Shown here one piece after another: positions 46,965 to 59,771 of a DNA stretch of 64,000 nt (position 1 is the stretch's first letter; the number at the start of each line of letters is the position of its first letter). Location: NCBI GenBank assembly GCA_021464245.1, contig JADCRB010000029.1:1664623-1728622 (forward strand), given 5' to 3'. The translations under genes and the position numbers were made by a program. The notes under the pieces were generated by a model. The model made no database searches, was not told where the DNA came from, and saw only the letters and a program-made list of their open reading frames with translations. Source of the DNA: Carallia brachiata. Its lineage: Eukaryota; Streptophyta; Magnoliopsida; Malpighiales; Rhizophoraceae.

Positions 46965-47734
46965 GAAGCCCAAAGAGCCCGTAATATTGTTGGGCCTGTC
47001 TTTCAGGAATTGGGTTGGGTTTAAAAAATGTTGGCTAATGCCCCGCGGGCCGCGTTGCAAGCTGCAAGGTCAACCCACGCTGCCCAGGTTGGCGAGATAT
47101 TTCCAGCCAATGTAATGGGCATTTCCGTAACTTCACACACCTCCCATCGCCCTTGTCTCCATCATTCACCTCTCGCCTTCGGTGTCTTTCGTTCTCTCTC
47201 CCTTCTTTCTCTCTCTCTACCTCGCGGCGGCGATGCTCCTATATTGGCGCCAGTAGCGTCACCTTTGAGCTCCTTCTCGTGTTTTTCAGTTTTGTTTATT
47301 GATTTCTGGATTTTTTGTTTTGTTTTTAAAAATTATTGTTTTAGGTGGGTCTAAATGTTTTGTTTCTTTTTTTTCTCCAATTTTTTGGCCCGATGATGCC
47401 CACTTTGAACTGTTATTGAACGGTTGCTAATGGGTTCTTAGTTCGTCGCAGCTTCCCTCACTCGCCACCGCATCCTTCGCCACCTCCACCACCACTACCA
47501 TCACCGCCTCCTCTTCCTCTGTGTCTCTGTCTCTCTCTCTCTCTGTCTATCTATATGTGTGTGTGTGTGTATGTCTGTGTGTGTGTGTGTGTACAAGCAG
47601 AAGGGGTGTGTGGCTATGGGTGGAGGCTTTTGATGGACGCCACTAGCGCTAAAACCGTGGATGATCTCTACAAAGCTATGAGATCTGAGGGCCTTTTCTT
47701 TATTCCTTCATTGATTTTCTTGAAAGATCCATAA
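46965..47734 (+). other. Leader module 3 with micro-ORF at 47633-47734
   Basis: Same order as module 1: AAGCCCAAAGAGCCC, GTTGGGCC, GGCGAGATATTTCC, a pyrimidine-rich leader, TC and GT microsatellites (47527-47592), then a 33-aa frame beginning MDATSAKTVDDLYKAMRSEG. Only a handful of residues differ from the module 1 peptide and the stop is in the same place. Regulatory or coding role is inferred. Confidence 0.45.
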
Positions 47735-48371
47735 AACCATAACTAACATTTTGCATTACCGTCTGTGTTTTTGCAATAGAACTGCATCCGAATAAGTCTT
47801 TTTTTTTGCCCTAAAAATGCTTCATTTAGCTTTGTAATTATCTTTATTTATAGGTTGGGTGATGAATATAAAGTTGTCATCTTTTGACATTCTCTCTAAT
47901 GTTTTTTGTGCACTTGTCAGATTCTGGACATACTCGTTTTTTGCTGGGTCTTTTTTGTGAAGTTTGATGTGGTGTACCAATGTTCACTGGGCTCTGAGCA
48001 TTATTAAATCTACAATATTTGATGGAAATGCTGTCTGGAAAGCTTTTATCCGACCCTAATAATCACACGCTTGCTCTAACTTGGTTTTTTTTGTGTTAGC
48101 AAAATGTTGGGATTTAGTGATAAGTTCAACTACTGAGTTTTGTTTTTTCCTCTGTTTTTCGTTTATTGTCTTCCTATTTTATGGAAGAATAAGTGTACAG
48201 ACTACTTCCCTGAAATGTGGGATTGAAGTTTTTGTGCCCAATGATGAATCCTGTTTAAGACCACAGGTTTTGATTTTCATTAAGAGCCTCCACATCACTT
48301 TGCGAGGCCAGTGTCCCATTAGCAGTATTTGTACTGGTTGCTGCTGATGTTGCTGGCATTGGCTATTGTCT

Positions 48372-48422
48372 TTGTTGTTGTTGTTGTTATTGTTGTTGCT
48401 GTTGCCGCTGCTGCTGCTGCTG
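48372..48422 (+). repeat. TTG/CTG triplet repeat of module 3
   Basis: TTG units, one interrupting ATTG, then CTG units. It aligns with the repeat at 38598 but has a different length, so it should be polymorphic. Confidence 0.85.
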
Positions 48423-49561
48423 CTTCCTTTCTGTGAATATGTGGATAGGCTTTAATGAAAATCATGATATGATCTGAGGGCCTTGCTACCGAAAGTGCTC
48501 TTCATATCTGGACATTAAATTGCGTTAATGGGAAAAGTAACTTTGTTTCTTCTTCTTTCTTTTTGTTATTTATACTTGATGCTGTTTTTTCTATGTGGCA
48601 TGATCATATTGGTGAAAGATTTTAGAAATCTTTGAAGTTATTGCCTACGCAAATGACATGAAAATCAATTACAATCGACATCGCATAAGAATATAGCTCA
48701 ATTTTTTTAGTATATGAGATCAGCTTAGCATATCATATTTACTCCTCTGCTCACTTTTTTCAAAAAAAAAACTCTTCTCACCTCTGTCTTTTTTGTTTTT
48801 TTTTTTTAAGTTGGGACTTTTTCAAAATGCTTTTCTTTTTTGTTGTTATCAGGTTTAAGATTGAATCGAAATAAGATCTCTCACTTAGAATCTCAATCAT
48901 TTTAATTATTATGAACCAAAGATTTTCCTTGACATCAAAAAAGGCAATTAAAAATCCTCGCTACTTGTACTAATGTACATACAAGCATAACGTTCCCGAA
49001 GCCCAAAGAGCCTGAAATATTGTTGGGCCTTTCTTTCATAACTTTAAAAAGCTCTCCCTGAGCCTGATGGCTGTGTTGCAAAGTCAGCCCACGCTGTCCG
49101 TGCCGGTGAGGTATTTCCTGCTTTATGTGATGGCTACTTCCGTAACTTTACATTTCACCCACAATCTTGTGTTTCCCTCTCGGCGTTCGTTCTCTGATTT
49201 TTTGTACATCGCTTTCGCTTTCTATTCTTTAAGGGATTTGGAGGAGAAAACCTCTTTATTAGTTTATAACCTGACTTAATACAAAAAAGACGGAGAAGAT
49301 CTCAAATGAGGGAAAAAAATGATAATAAAAAAAGCATATTTAAAAAAAAAAAAAAAAAAAAGCTGCTTTGTTGCTTTCGATAAGATCACAGTTTGAAGCG
49401 AAACTAACAACACAATTATTTATCAACCGAGAAATCAAAAGGAAATCACAGCAGAAGTGTAGGGAGAAGTAATATTCATACTCTCCCATTCCTTCTCTTA
49501 TTGGAAACAATCAAATCACTTCACTCCAAAAGCTAAAGATGAATGGCTGAGGTTAACTTAA

Positions 49562-50872
49562 TTAGATAGGTGTTTTGATATAGGCCAAATGTGTGGAGTC
49601 GGCAACTTTAGTCAAGGTCTTCAGATCATAAGCAATATAACACCTAGATGATTGAGTATGGTAGAAATAGCCCAAGCACTTGCAATCCTTGGTGCATTTG
49701 TCGCTGCACGAAGCCTGCTTCATGGGTCCATCTCCTTTGGTGTACTTGCACAAGAAATGATCCACCCCTTCAAGTTTGTAGTAGCGAAAACGTCTCGGAT
49801 CACAGGAAGATACCTTTGGTGACTTGCACTCCTTGCTCCAACCCAACAGGCCGTTGGGTGTTGGGCAAGCAACGCATTGGTTATCCTGACAAAGGCCGAA
49901 GCTCCCGCATGTCTCGGGCAATTGGCATGTTGTATCCGACGATGCTGAGTCCCTATCAAATAAAGTGTAACTCACTACCCAGGCTCTCCCACCACTTGGA
50001 TTCGAGTCGAAAGTGTATGTGTAGAATCTGAGATTTCCATTTATTTCCAACCTAATATATGACAAGGTGGTGTTATATGGTTGAGCAACCAAAAGAAAAT
50101 TTCCTCCACTGACGGGATCGGCAGCCTGGTAGGTCCAAGAAAGGTCAGGGTTGATGGTCACATTCTGCAGAACACCCTTGCCTGCATTTATAAGGTTAGA
50201 AAATGAGAAGTAAAGGTATGGCCTCGGGGAACTTGGGCTCTTATAATACATGGACAAAGTTTTGGCCTCCATGACCAAGCTGTACGACCCATTCTTGTTT
50301 TGCTTAGCAGACGCCCGGCTCACTAGTTTAGTAGCAGCCCCAAGCCTAAGAGACTGACCCACCAAGAGGGTATCTGTTGGATAATCAAAACTTTGCCAAA
50401 TAGGCTTACCCTTTGCGTCATGGAGAACCATGTTACCATTTGGAAGTAACTTGAACCCCACCACACCTTTGTTGGCAGTATTGGTCTGCCAAGCAATTCG
50501 GCCATCGGCTTCTGCCAGGACAAGGTTTCCGTCCTCTCCAAATGTTAGAGTAGCATTTTCGCGAACTGGGTTGCCTCGGTTGGCTTCCCAAACCCAGCGC
50601 ATTAGTGCCTCAGACCGAACGGTACCCATGCGAAGAGCAAGGGTGAATGCATTAGGAGTTGTGTTATAAAAGCAAAGCTGGAATGGTTGAGAAAATGGGT
50701 CTAAAACACGGTAATTTGCACCGTATTCCACAACATAGTCTCCAAACTCTCCTTCATTCACGTACTTAAATCTGGCAGAAGGAGGAACAGAAGCTTGAGC
50801 AACGAAGGAAAACACTGAGAAGAATAAGCAAAGAGAGAAGAAAGATGACACTCTACTGGGAGGAGAAGCCAT
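49562..50872 (-). CDS. EP1-like glycoprotein, copy 2
   Basis: This copy has 436 aa, no intron, and the same layout as copy 1: signal peptide (SFFSLCLFFSVFSFVAQA), B-lectin domain with EDGNLVLAEADGR and WQSFDYPTDTLLVGQS, and a Cys-rich C-terminus with CSDKCTKDCKCLGYFYH. All Cys residues of copy 1 are kept, and no stop or frameshift is present, so both genes look functional. Changes from copy 1 include RCYIAYD in place of RCWIAYD and KQNKNGSYSL in place of EQNKDGRYSL. Promoter similarity is high up to about 50960 and the 3' flank is also shared. The pair therefore arose by duplication of the whole unit rather than by retroposition. Confidence 0.93.
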   Translation of the reverse strand: MASPPSRVSSFFSLCLFFSVFSFVAQASVPPSARFKYVNEGEFGDYVVEYGANYRVLDPFSQPFQLCFYNTTPNAFTLALRMGTVRSEALMRWVWEANRGNPVRENATLTFGEDGNLVLAEADGRIAWQTNTANKGVVGFKLLPNGNMVLHDAKGKPIWQSFDYPTDTLLVGQSLRLGAATKLVSRASAKQNKNGSYSLVMEAKTLSMYYKSPSSPRPYLYFSFSNLINAGKGVLQNVTINPDLSWTYQAADPVSGGNFLLVAQPYNTTLSYIRLEINGNLRFYTYTFDSNPSGGRAWVVSYTLFDRDSASSDTTCQLPETCGSFGLCQDNQCVACPTPNGLLGWSKECKSPKVSSCDPRRFRYYKLEGVDHFLCKYTKGDGPMKQASCSDKCTKDCKCLGYFYHTQSSRCYIAYDLKTLTKVADSTHLAYIKTPI

Positions 50873-50921
50873 TTCTTTTTTATTGTATCAGTCGATGCAA
50901 CGCTATGGCAGCCAAGGCCCC

Positions 50922-50930
50922 TTTTTTATA
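50922..50930 (-). promoter_or_regulatory. TATA box of EP1-like copy 2
   Basis: TATAAAAAA on the minus strand, inside the same GCTATAAAAAAGGGG context as copy 1 and about 55 bases upstream of the ATG; the shorter T-run in this copy accounts for the smaller distance. Confidence 0.65.
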
Positions 50931-51824
50931 GCGTAGCTTGAGGGGCTTATGGTCAATGATGTCCAACGGACTTTCAAACTAAAATCGTACAATATGGACG
51001 CCTACAACATTCTTTCTTCAATTATGAACTATGGGCCCTTTTGCTCAAAATTTTTTTTTTAAAAAACTATGGGCTCAATCATTATAATCTGTAATAAATG
51101 TCAAGCAAATCATTGTCATATCCAATTAGAGGATTCCATGCCTTAAGGACGAAAAAACAAAAGAGCATGTCATACTTCATGGATAAAATCTTTTGAAAAG
51201 CGAAAATAAATAAAAATAATTAAATTAAAAAAAGAAAAACCCTGTAACTTCACTAAAATGATTTCAAAACTGCAGTAAAACTGTTGACACATAAATTTAT
51301 GAAAAAAACAAAGAAAAAGTTAAAGTTGTATTGTTATTTAAATGTAGACCTATGATGTTATTTTGTTAATAAATCTTCTTGTCAATAGGATAAATGGGAA
51401 AACGAAGAATGACATCTGATATCCTATTAAAAAGCATTACAAATTTACACTATATTTTTATAGTAATATTACAATTTTAAATAATTACAACAAATATAAA
51501 CATTAAAATTAATATAAATTTAACTCTACGCACCTTTTTGATAAAATTTAAATTTAAAATTTCACAATTATATTCCAACTCCTACTCCCACCAATGGGCC
51601 ACAAACGTGCGGCAATAACCAATAATAAGCCCTCTTCGATGACAGCTGGAACCGGAAACCGTCAAATTTCGAAGGAGGCGGCGTCTAGCTGTCGTCGGTC
51701 AAAGACTAATCTCTTGTTGCGCATTTATTAAAGTCGTTTCGCAATAACTAGCGTACGCGTTTGACCAATGAAAAGTCTATCACAATCATGCACGTGTGGG
51801 TCTTTTTTTATTTTTTTATTTTTT

Positions 51825-52400
51825 TAAGGTTGGCGTGATATTTCCTGCCAATGCGATGGGCAGTACCGTAACTTTACATTCCACCCACCATCCTTATCCC
51901 ATTATTGACCTTTCGCCATCACTCTCCCTCGCGCGGCGGCGAACTGCTATGCTATCGCCGGCCACGTCGCTCACATTGGCGAGAGCTTTTCTTTGTTGCG
52001 AAATTCTGTTTTAAGTTCTACTGTTTTGCGCTAATTTTTTTTTTGGTTTTTTGGGTTTTTTTTCCTACTTTAATTGTGGCCCGATGATGCACAGTATGAA
52101 CTGTTACTGAACGGTCGCTAATGGATTCTTAGTACATCGCAGCTTCCCTCATTCGCCACCGCATCTTTCTCCATCTCCACCACCTCCCCCACTTCTCTCT
52201 CTCTCTCACTCTTTATTTATCTATCTATATCTATACATATATCTATCTAAGGGCGTGTTTGGTTTACCTGTTGCTAATTGCATGCGTGAAGGCCTGTGTG
52301 GCTGTGGGTGGAGGCTTTTGATGTGCGGCCATTGGCGCTGGAACCGTGAATGATTTCTACATAGCTATGAGATATGAGGGCCTTTTCTTTATTACTTCAA
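51825..52400 (+). other. Leader module 4, micro-ORF frameshifted
   Basis: It contains GGCGTGATATTTCCTGCC, CCGTAACTTTACATTCC, CCGATGATGCACAGTATG and a CT-rich leader. At 52321 the ATG is followed by one extra base relative to the other copies (GCGGCC for ACGCC), so the micro-ORF is out of frame, although the nucleotides for AMR-EGLFF are kept. This copy argues against a needed peptide here. Confidence 0.5.
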
Positions 52401-52895
52401 CTGTTTTTGTTGGACAACCGATAAACCCATTACTAACATTTTACCTTACCACTGGCGTGGGTGATGAATACAAAGATGTCATCTTTTTATACTTTGTCTA
52501 ATATTGTGTAAACTTGTTAGATGCTGGAAATATTCTTTGTTGGTGGGGTTTTTTTTTTTTTTTGTGAAGTTTGATGTGGTGTACTAATGTGGATGATGAT
52601 AAATGCACTGGGCTTTGAGCAGTTTTAATTCTGCAATATTTGATGGAAGGGAAAAACTACCTAGGCATACAATGGCAGTCATAAATTTGACACGTGAGAT
52701 CTAAGTCGTTGGATTGTGAAAAATGGACCATTGGATTATCCGTGTACCGCAGATTGCACGATTAGGTAGTCATGCCCTTAATGGAATTGCTGCCTGGAAA
52801 GCTTTTATCTGACCCCTTCTATCCGTATTGCTCAATTTTGAATTCTAGAAATCTGAGATAAGCGTATGCTTAAACAGTCAGACTTCGAGTAATAT

Positions 52896-55800
52896 GGTAT
52901 TCCATCTGGTCCATGCCATGATTATAACCAAATTGCAAGATGGATGTTGGTCATTTCTACTTTGCTGTGGAGTCCACTCTAAGAACCTTTCATTTGTATG
53001 GTGTGATCTTAATAGTTGAAGAAAAATTATGTGCATGCTATAGGCTTGGGAATCAGGTTTTTGCCAGCTGTTGGGATTCAGTGATAAATTTAACTTCTGG
53101 TCTTTCCCTTGTGTTTTTTTTTTTTTTAATTTTTATTGTCTTTCTATTTTGTTTAGTTGTTTGCTGCTTGGTCAAGAAAAAGTGTACTGGATATCTGCTT
53201 CCCCGACATGTTTTTTTCAAGTTTAGGTGCCTGTTACTTGTGCTCAGTGATGAATCCTGTTTAAGTGCACAGGTTTTTATTTGCATTAAGAGCCTCCACA
53301 TCACTTTGCAGGGCCAGTGCCCCGCTAGCAGGAATTGTCGTGGTTGCTGCTGGTGTCGCTGGCATTGGCTGTTGTCTTCGTTGTTGTTGCTGTTGTTGTT
53401 GTTGTTGTTGCTGCTGCTGCTGCTGTTGTTTAATTTCAATGAATATGTGGATAGGCTTTTAATGAAAATCATGATATCGTTGCCAAGAATGATGGTGGAT
53501 ATAATCTGAGGGCCGAGCTACTTAAAATGCTTGCGTTATTTGGGTACTGATTATTTGAATAGAAGTTGCACTCACCCTTGGTTGTACATAGCTTAGTTTA
53601 TGTTGTGTACTGGTTACCTTCAAGTCTGTGATCGTCAGTGTGTGAGCATTATATGGGTTTCATTGTTGATGTTCAAGGTAGCTAAGAGGAAATTTTTTGC
53701 TTAGCTGAATTTACTTTATATTATTAGCAGTAAGCATGGTCCTCAGCGAGAGCCTTTTCTGTCAGCATTCCTGTCTCTTTTTTTTGTTTCCTCTCTTTTT
53801 TATACATTTGAAGGTGGAAAGCCTTTTACTTGAAACCAATTTAATCATATCATCAACGGCAAGCCATTCTGGGGTGGACCAGTCAATGTTGGACCTTCTG
53901 AGGCAGGAGATAGGTTGCACTTGCAAATGGTACTCATTCTCATATCAGAATGGCGTTTTTCTGTTTCAATGACTTGGCCAAGCTATGATGATCTAGGGAC
54001 CATTTTTGGCTCTTTGCAAATGTTTCAAGGTTTTAAGCTTTAGACTTGCATCTTCATTTTTATTTCATTCATAATGCTCGGACCCTTATGTGGACCTACC
54101 CTGAAAGTGGTAATCTTTGATGTAAATCACTTTTCTGCTTCGGAGGCATTTTATGTCTATTGTTCCGGGCATATTCTTGTAGCACTGATTGGCTGGAGCC
54201 ATGATTGTCTTTGCACCTTTCAACCATGCTTGCCGCTATCAGATTTGTAACTTTTTTTTCTTTTTTTTAGAACAAGGTATCAGATTTGTAACTTGGGTTC
54301 TTATTCTTTCTCTTTTTTGGTCATAATTGATGCTGTTTCTTCTATTGTATGTTTGTATTTTACTACTTTTGATTCATTTAGAAGCAAAAAATTGATCGTT
54401 CTATAGTTCCAAATAAACTCATATCTCTTATCTTGTTGCAAGAAGTTAGGTTATACCTTATAAATCGATGCAAGTAAGTGATATTTGTTGCATGCCATAA
54501 GGAAAACGAAGTAGAAACGAGATGAAAAATTGAGAATTCAAGTGATTTTTTTTCCTATTAACGGCATTATTATTTGACAAAAAAATTTTGAGACATGTTT
54601 ACACCCGTTGGATTAAATACATCAACATTTGATTCAAGTGAGGTGGTAATTGCTTTTTTGTTGGTCGAAGTAATTTCTTTTTTATTTGGTCAATAGTGAG
54701 GTGGTAATTTTGCCCGAGCACTTGGTTAGCCGAGTGAAATCGGCTCGGTTTTAGGCCCCCGTTTGGGCTCTGTACCGATTTTCAGCTACTCATTCCCCCA
54801 ATTGTGTAATTTTTATTGTAGACGACTGTCTGGGCCTTGTATTTGCAATGGGCGAATGAGGTGGTTTTTCTGGGCCCAATAAAGAAAAGTAAACCAGAAG
54901 GCTGTGGTTTTGGGGTCAAGCCTAGACAACATATGGTGTCGACGTACATTTTTTGTCCAGTTCTATGCATACGTTCGTGGGACTTGTATATGTACCATTT
55001 CTTTGTCCGCCCAGTCATTGAGTCATTGGGCGCCGAAGCTTCGTCAAACAAAACAAAATTAAAGAGGTCTACAGTCTATAATTCAGCAGTTCACCAATAT
55101 TAAATGATATGGTAACAATAATATTATAATTAATAAAAAAATAATTAAAAAATTATGAAAAAAATAATAGTAATTTATAAAAAAAATAAAAAATAATTAT
55201 TTGGATTGATAAAAAATTAATATAAAAAAATAAATAATATTTTTCTTTTCAATTTTCTTTCGTTTTCCTTTGAAAATATCTAACGAGGGCCTAAATTTTT
55301 TGTTGACAGACTGCAGGCTTCATCAATTATTAAATCTCCTTGCCGCTCAATTGGATGGATAAAAAAAAACATGGAATTTGAACAAGGTACGTAAGTAAGA
55401 AACGCCCTTTTAACGGGTCCAGCAAGTACAGTATAAAAAAAAATAAATGTACAAAAATATGCTTAACGTGCCCATAGAAAATCGTTTAATTTAAGCTGGA
55501 AGTTAAATTTTAAACTCCGTTACCCCATAAAATGGTCATTGTACTTGTCATGAAGAGGGAAAAAAATGACCCATTACCGGTTTTCTTTTTTTTTATTTAT
55601 TTATAAAAAACATGTCCTTTAAATACTACGGATTATTGTAGTATAGTGATTAGGGATCTATTTGACCTATTAAATTATAAATTTAAAATTTTATTAAAAT
55701 ATTTAATAAAATTAAATATACATCTATTACAGTAAAATTATAAAAATAACTTAATAATTCTTAAGGCCACTATTGCCAAATAAAACAAAACAATTTTCTC

Positions 55801-56150
55801 TAACTATTCCGTGAAGTGTCGTCATATTTTTCTTCTTTGTTTTTAAACCAAAAAAAGATTAATTTATTGCGTATTAGAATTAATTAATTATTTTTATTTT
55901 TTTTTTGTAAAACACGTATTAGAGTTTTTCAAGAAGCAAACATCTAGGTGGAGACATTTGGTCGGTCAAGAGTCTGACGAAAATACGAAACTAACGGAAA
56001 GTTCAATCGAACCGTTCGGAGCACCGAAAAGACAACATAATTAACATCGACGATCTTCTTTGTTATAATCTAACAGGAAAAAAACATAAAGAGCAAAACA
56101 AACATAAAGATCAAACGCATAAACTTGAATATAAAAATCCACGAACTATA
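52896..56150. other. Downstream of module 4 and intergenic
   Basis: 53240-53510 resembles the later part of modules 1 and 3, with GAGCCTCCACATCAC, a TTG/CTG repeat (53380-53430) and ATCTGAGGGCC. An exon-like frame at about 53813-53935 (VESLLLETNLIISSTASHSG, then DQSMLDLLRQEIG) may be coding, but I do not recognise it. From 54000 on no gene is visible and the DNA is AT-rich after 55100. Confidence 0.4.
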
Positions 56151-56239
56151 TATTATATTATTCTTGCATTATTTAATTGAGTGAAACTCTCTCAGCTGGG
56201 CCTGCACCCTTCTGTTTCTTTATATCCTTTCCGTGAACT

Positions 56240-57774
56240 GGATTTAACCCAGGTTCAATTCCGCGTCCGAAAAGTCTACTGTATCTAGAGAGCGAAAGTT
56301 GAAAGTACCGTAGAGAGAGAAACTGCTTGGCAAAGTCAAGGGATCTGGAATTTGAAGCAGGGAAATACGGTGGGTTGAGGTGTGTGTTCTTGCAACTACT
56401 CTCTGTTTAGATCCCTCTCTTATCGCTCTTAGATTCCGTGCTTTTCTGTTTGTTTCCTGCAAACTTTTCTTTTCTTTTATTTGGAAACTTCGAAGATTTA
56501 CGTGTCTTTGACCAGTGATCTTCAAAACCCATCAATGTTTGGTGTTTCTGAATACGGAAGTTTTAATTTTTGCGATGTTTGATGGTTAAAAATTGAGTCT
56601 TTCTTATTTTTGCTGTGAATTTTTATGGCAAAACTTTTATGGGTTAGTGGACTTTTGGGATTTGGGACATTTATTGAGGCTAAAGAGTTGTTTCTGTTTC
56701 AGAGTTTGTTTGGGAAAATTGTGATCTTTTTGCTTCCGAGGAAGTATAGTAATAATTGAAGATTAAGAGTGAATTGAAGGTTTGTGTTTTTTTTTTTTTT
56801 TTTAAATTGTTATCTTTTTTATCATCTGTCTTTCTTGAAGCCTAAATGTTTGATTCGACCACGTTGAATCCCATTCTTCAATATACTGTATGGGATTATT
56901 ACCTTGCGCCAAAATGTCGACAGGGAAGTTGGGAAATTAGAGGCGTTGTTTATTGTTCAGATGGATGATCATGACCGCTTGATACATTAGTTTATTTTAT
57001 CTGTTTTCAGAGAAAAAAAAAATTGTTTTCACAATTTTGTAACAGGCATGCTGCTTTTCAGATGCCTACTACAGCATAGTCCAAGTTGGGTTTTTCTTTT
57101 TTTTTTTTTTTTTGTTTTCACAATTTTAATCTCTTTGTGGGTTGCTTTAAGGAGCCATGTTTGGTTTTGGTCCATTTGAGATTTTAGCATTTTTTTCCTG
57201 AGATGTGTGGGTTGTTTTGGGTATACTTTTGTCTTAAAGTTTACCATTTGAGTGAACTCGCAAGGCAGGAGTCAGTTATGAATTAAATAGAAAATTGGTC
57301 ATTTTTTCTGTTTCTGCTTTCTGTGTGTGGTGTGCACTATTATAGAATCTGTTTCCTTGTTTTTTTTCCCCCCTTAGATTCTTACTGTGAATAAAAGTGT
57401 GGTGTATAGGAAATTAGATCTGAGCTTATGGCAATTTGATTTAAAGGGTAGGTTAAAAATGTGCCAAAAGACGTTTCTGTTAAATATTTGGTATTTTAGG
57501 TGCTTTTGGTCCAAGTATGTGCTTTTTTAAAAAACAAAAAAAATGAGAATCTTCTTTACTTGCTTTGTGCTTTTCTCTTATTTGTTTTATTTTCCTATTC
57601 TTTCTTTTTCATTATGTGCTTTAGCCATAATTTGAAACAAGCTTGGGTGAATTGTATTTGTGCATACATGTTGCAGCTTCTTGCATCAATCATCAACAAG
57701 ACAACAAGTGTGAATGCAGTTTTGGCAACTTTATTAAAGTAGATTGACTTAAACCTACAAGCATATCATAGCAA
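56240..57774 (+). promoter_or_regulatory. Probable 5' leader and leader intron of the Tubby-like gene
   Basis: A GC-richer, exon-like stretch at about 56240-56369 ends GGGAAATACG before GTGGGTTG, a possible donor. A possible acceptor, ACATGTTGCAG, ends at 57676, leaving a 98-base leader exon before the ATG at 57775. The leader intron would be about 1.3 kb. This is inferred from splice-like signals only. Confidence 0.4.
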
Positions 57775-59771
57775 ATGTCATTCCGTAGCATAGTTCGTGA
57801 TGTGAGGGATGGACTTGGGAGCTTATCAAGGCGAAGTTTTGATGTGAGGTTCCCGGGACATCATCGAGGGAAATCCCATGGAAAAGTTAGTGAGTCACAT
57901 GATCAGCCCGTGGTCATTCAGAACAGCCGTTGGGCTAGTCTTCCACCAGAGTTACTTCATGACGTGATTAAAAGATTGGAGGAAAGTGAGAGTATGTGGC
58001 CAGCTCGCAAGCATGTTGTTGCTTGTGCTGCTGTTTGTAGATCATGGAGGGACATTTGTAAAGAAATTGTCAGGAGTCCAGAGTTTTCGGGGAAGATTAC
58101 ATTCCCGGTTTCCCTGAAGCAGGTGAGGCATTTGTGACATTGTTCTGCATCTTTACCTCTGTATGAGATGATCAGCTTTTATGTTCAATATTTAACCTGT
58201 TACATTGATTTCTGCATCTATCCATAACTGGTGGATATGCAGATCTTTTGCTTTAAATAAGCATAATTTGTGATACATATTGGTGATGGATATTTTTTTC
58301 TTTTACAGCCGGGGTCCAGGGATGGAACTATCCAGTGCTTCATTAAGAGAGACAAATCTAAGTTAACTTACCATCTATTCCTTTGCCTCAGTCCTGGTGA
58401 GCTTTTCTCTTGTCTTTTGGGTTTCATGAATTTCTCATGACATATCTTGTATCTAATTACGAAACTGCAATTTGATGTGACATTCTAAGCCATTGTTAAG
58501 CTATATTGCAAGTCTTATTTTGTATGCTCTCTTGTGTTGATGTAATAAGTCTAATTGACGTCTTGGCTTTTCAGCTTTGCTTGTTGAAAATGGAAAGTTT
58601 CTTCTGTCTGCAAAACGTACCCGGAGAACTACAACCACAGAATATGTAATCTCCATGGACGCTGATAACATATCGAGATCAAGCAGCACTTATATTGGAA
58701 AATTGAGGTAGGACTTGAATGGTTATGAATTGCCAGACTTGATTTTGATTCATACTAGTTTGCTGCCTTTAGTTGATACAAACTTCCTGCTGTGACTTTC
58801 ATTTAGTGTATGTTAAGCACTTGATAGCCATTCTAGGGCTCAGCAGTTGTTATCTTTGCACTGGGTTCAACAATGATGAATACAAATAATGGGCTATCAT
58901 ATACAAAAGTTAAACTGATTTAAGTAGTCTTGCTTGTCATAGTCGTTTTTTTGGGAGGGGGTGGGCTGGGGGGTTTACATTGTTGGTGCTGACAGTTGCT
59001 TCTAGAGCTTGTGGTACTTATATCTTACAAGTTGTGCTGAAATGCATATTTTGTCTGTTTTTCAGGTCAAACTTTCTTGGCACGAAGTTCATTGTTTATG
59101 ATACACAGCCCCCGTACAATAACACTCAGGCCTCCCCACCTGGCAGAAGCCGAAGGTTCTACTCAAAAAAAGTTTCTCCAAAGGTTCCAACAGGAAGCTA
59201 CAACATTGCTCAGGTTACATATGAGCTGAATGTGCTAGGCACGAGGGGTCCGCGCAGGATGCATTGCACTATGTATTCAATCCCAGCCTCAGCTCTTGAG
59301 CCAGGCGGTTGTGTGCCAGGCCAGCCTGAGCTCCTTCCTCGCACCCTCGAAGACTCATTTAGAAGCATTTCCTTCTCAAAGACAATTGACAATTCAAGCG
59401 AGTTTAGCAGTTCTCGCTTCTCTGACCTAGCTGGGCCCCGAGACGGAAAAGGTGACGGGAAGGATAGACCACTAATTCTGAAGAACAAGGCGCCAAGATG
59501 GCACGAACAGTTGCAGTGTTGGTGCCTGAATTTTCGAGGGAGGGTGACCGTTGCCTCCGTCAAGAATTTCCAACTGATTGCTGCTACACAGCCCGCTGCT
59601 GGTGCACCAACGCCATCGCAACCTCCTCCGTCCGACCATGACAAGATAATTCTGCAGTTTGGTAAGGTTGGGAAGGATATGTTCACCATGGACTACCGGT
59701 ATCCCTTATCTGCCTTTCAGGCATTTGCCATATGCTTGAGCAGCTTTGACACGAAACTGGCATGTGAATAG
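57775..59771 (+). CDS. Tubby-like F-box protein (TLP)
   Basis: Four coding exons: 57775-58122, 58309-58396, 58575-58707, 59066-59771, with matching phases and a 424-aa product, the normal TLP size. The start [20 protein letters not shown] is the conserved plant TLP N-terminus. The F-box is at about 45-100 ([34 protein letters not shown]). The Tubby domain runs from about 115 to the end, with [28 protein letters not shown] and [20 protein letters not shown], closing in [12 protein letters not shown]. Plant TLPs bind phosphoinositides at the plasma membrane through the Tubby domain, and the F-box can recruit SCF ubiquitin ligase. The linker at about 290-315 is acidic and variable. No defects were seen. 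The 5'-truncated relative lies at 29141-30998. Confidence 0.95.

Larger units (their letters stand above)
44335..52895. repeat. Segmental duplication, unit 2
   Basis: Counterpart of 36021-43815 in the same orientation and order. It contains leader module 3, the second EP1-like gene and leader module 4. It carries a 1.5-kb stretch at 44490-46010 that unit 1 lacks; no gene is recognised in that stretch (small frames at 45339 and 45652 are not convincing). Confidence 0.8.

Noticed and set aside
53053..53509. Frames on both strands with poly-Leu, poly-Cys or poly-Asn/Ser
   Set aside because: They are translations of the TTG/CTG triplet repeat at 53380-53430 in different frames.
59210..59689. 159-aa minus-strand frame within the TLP last exon
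   Set aside because: Shadow of the Tubby domain exon; no own signals.
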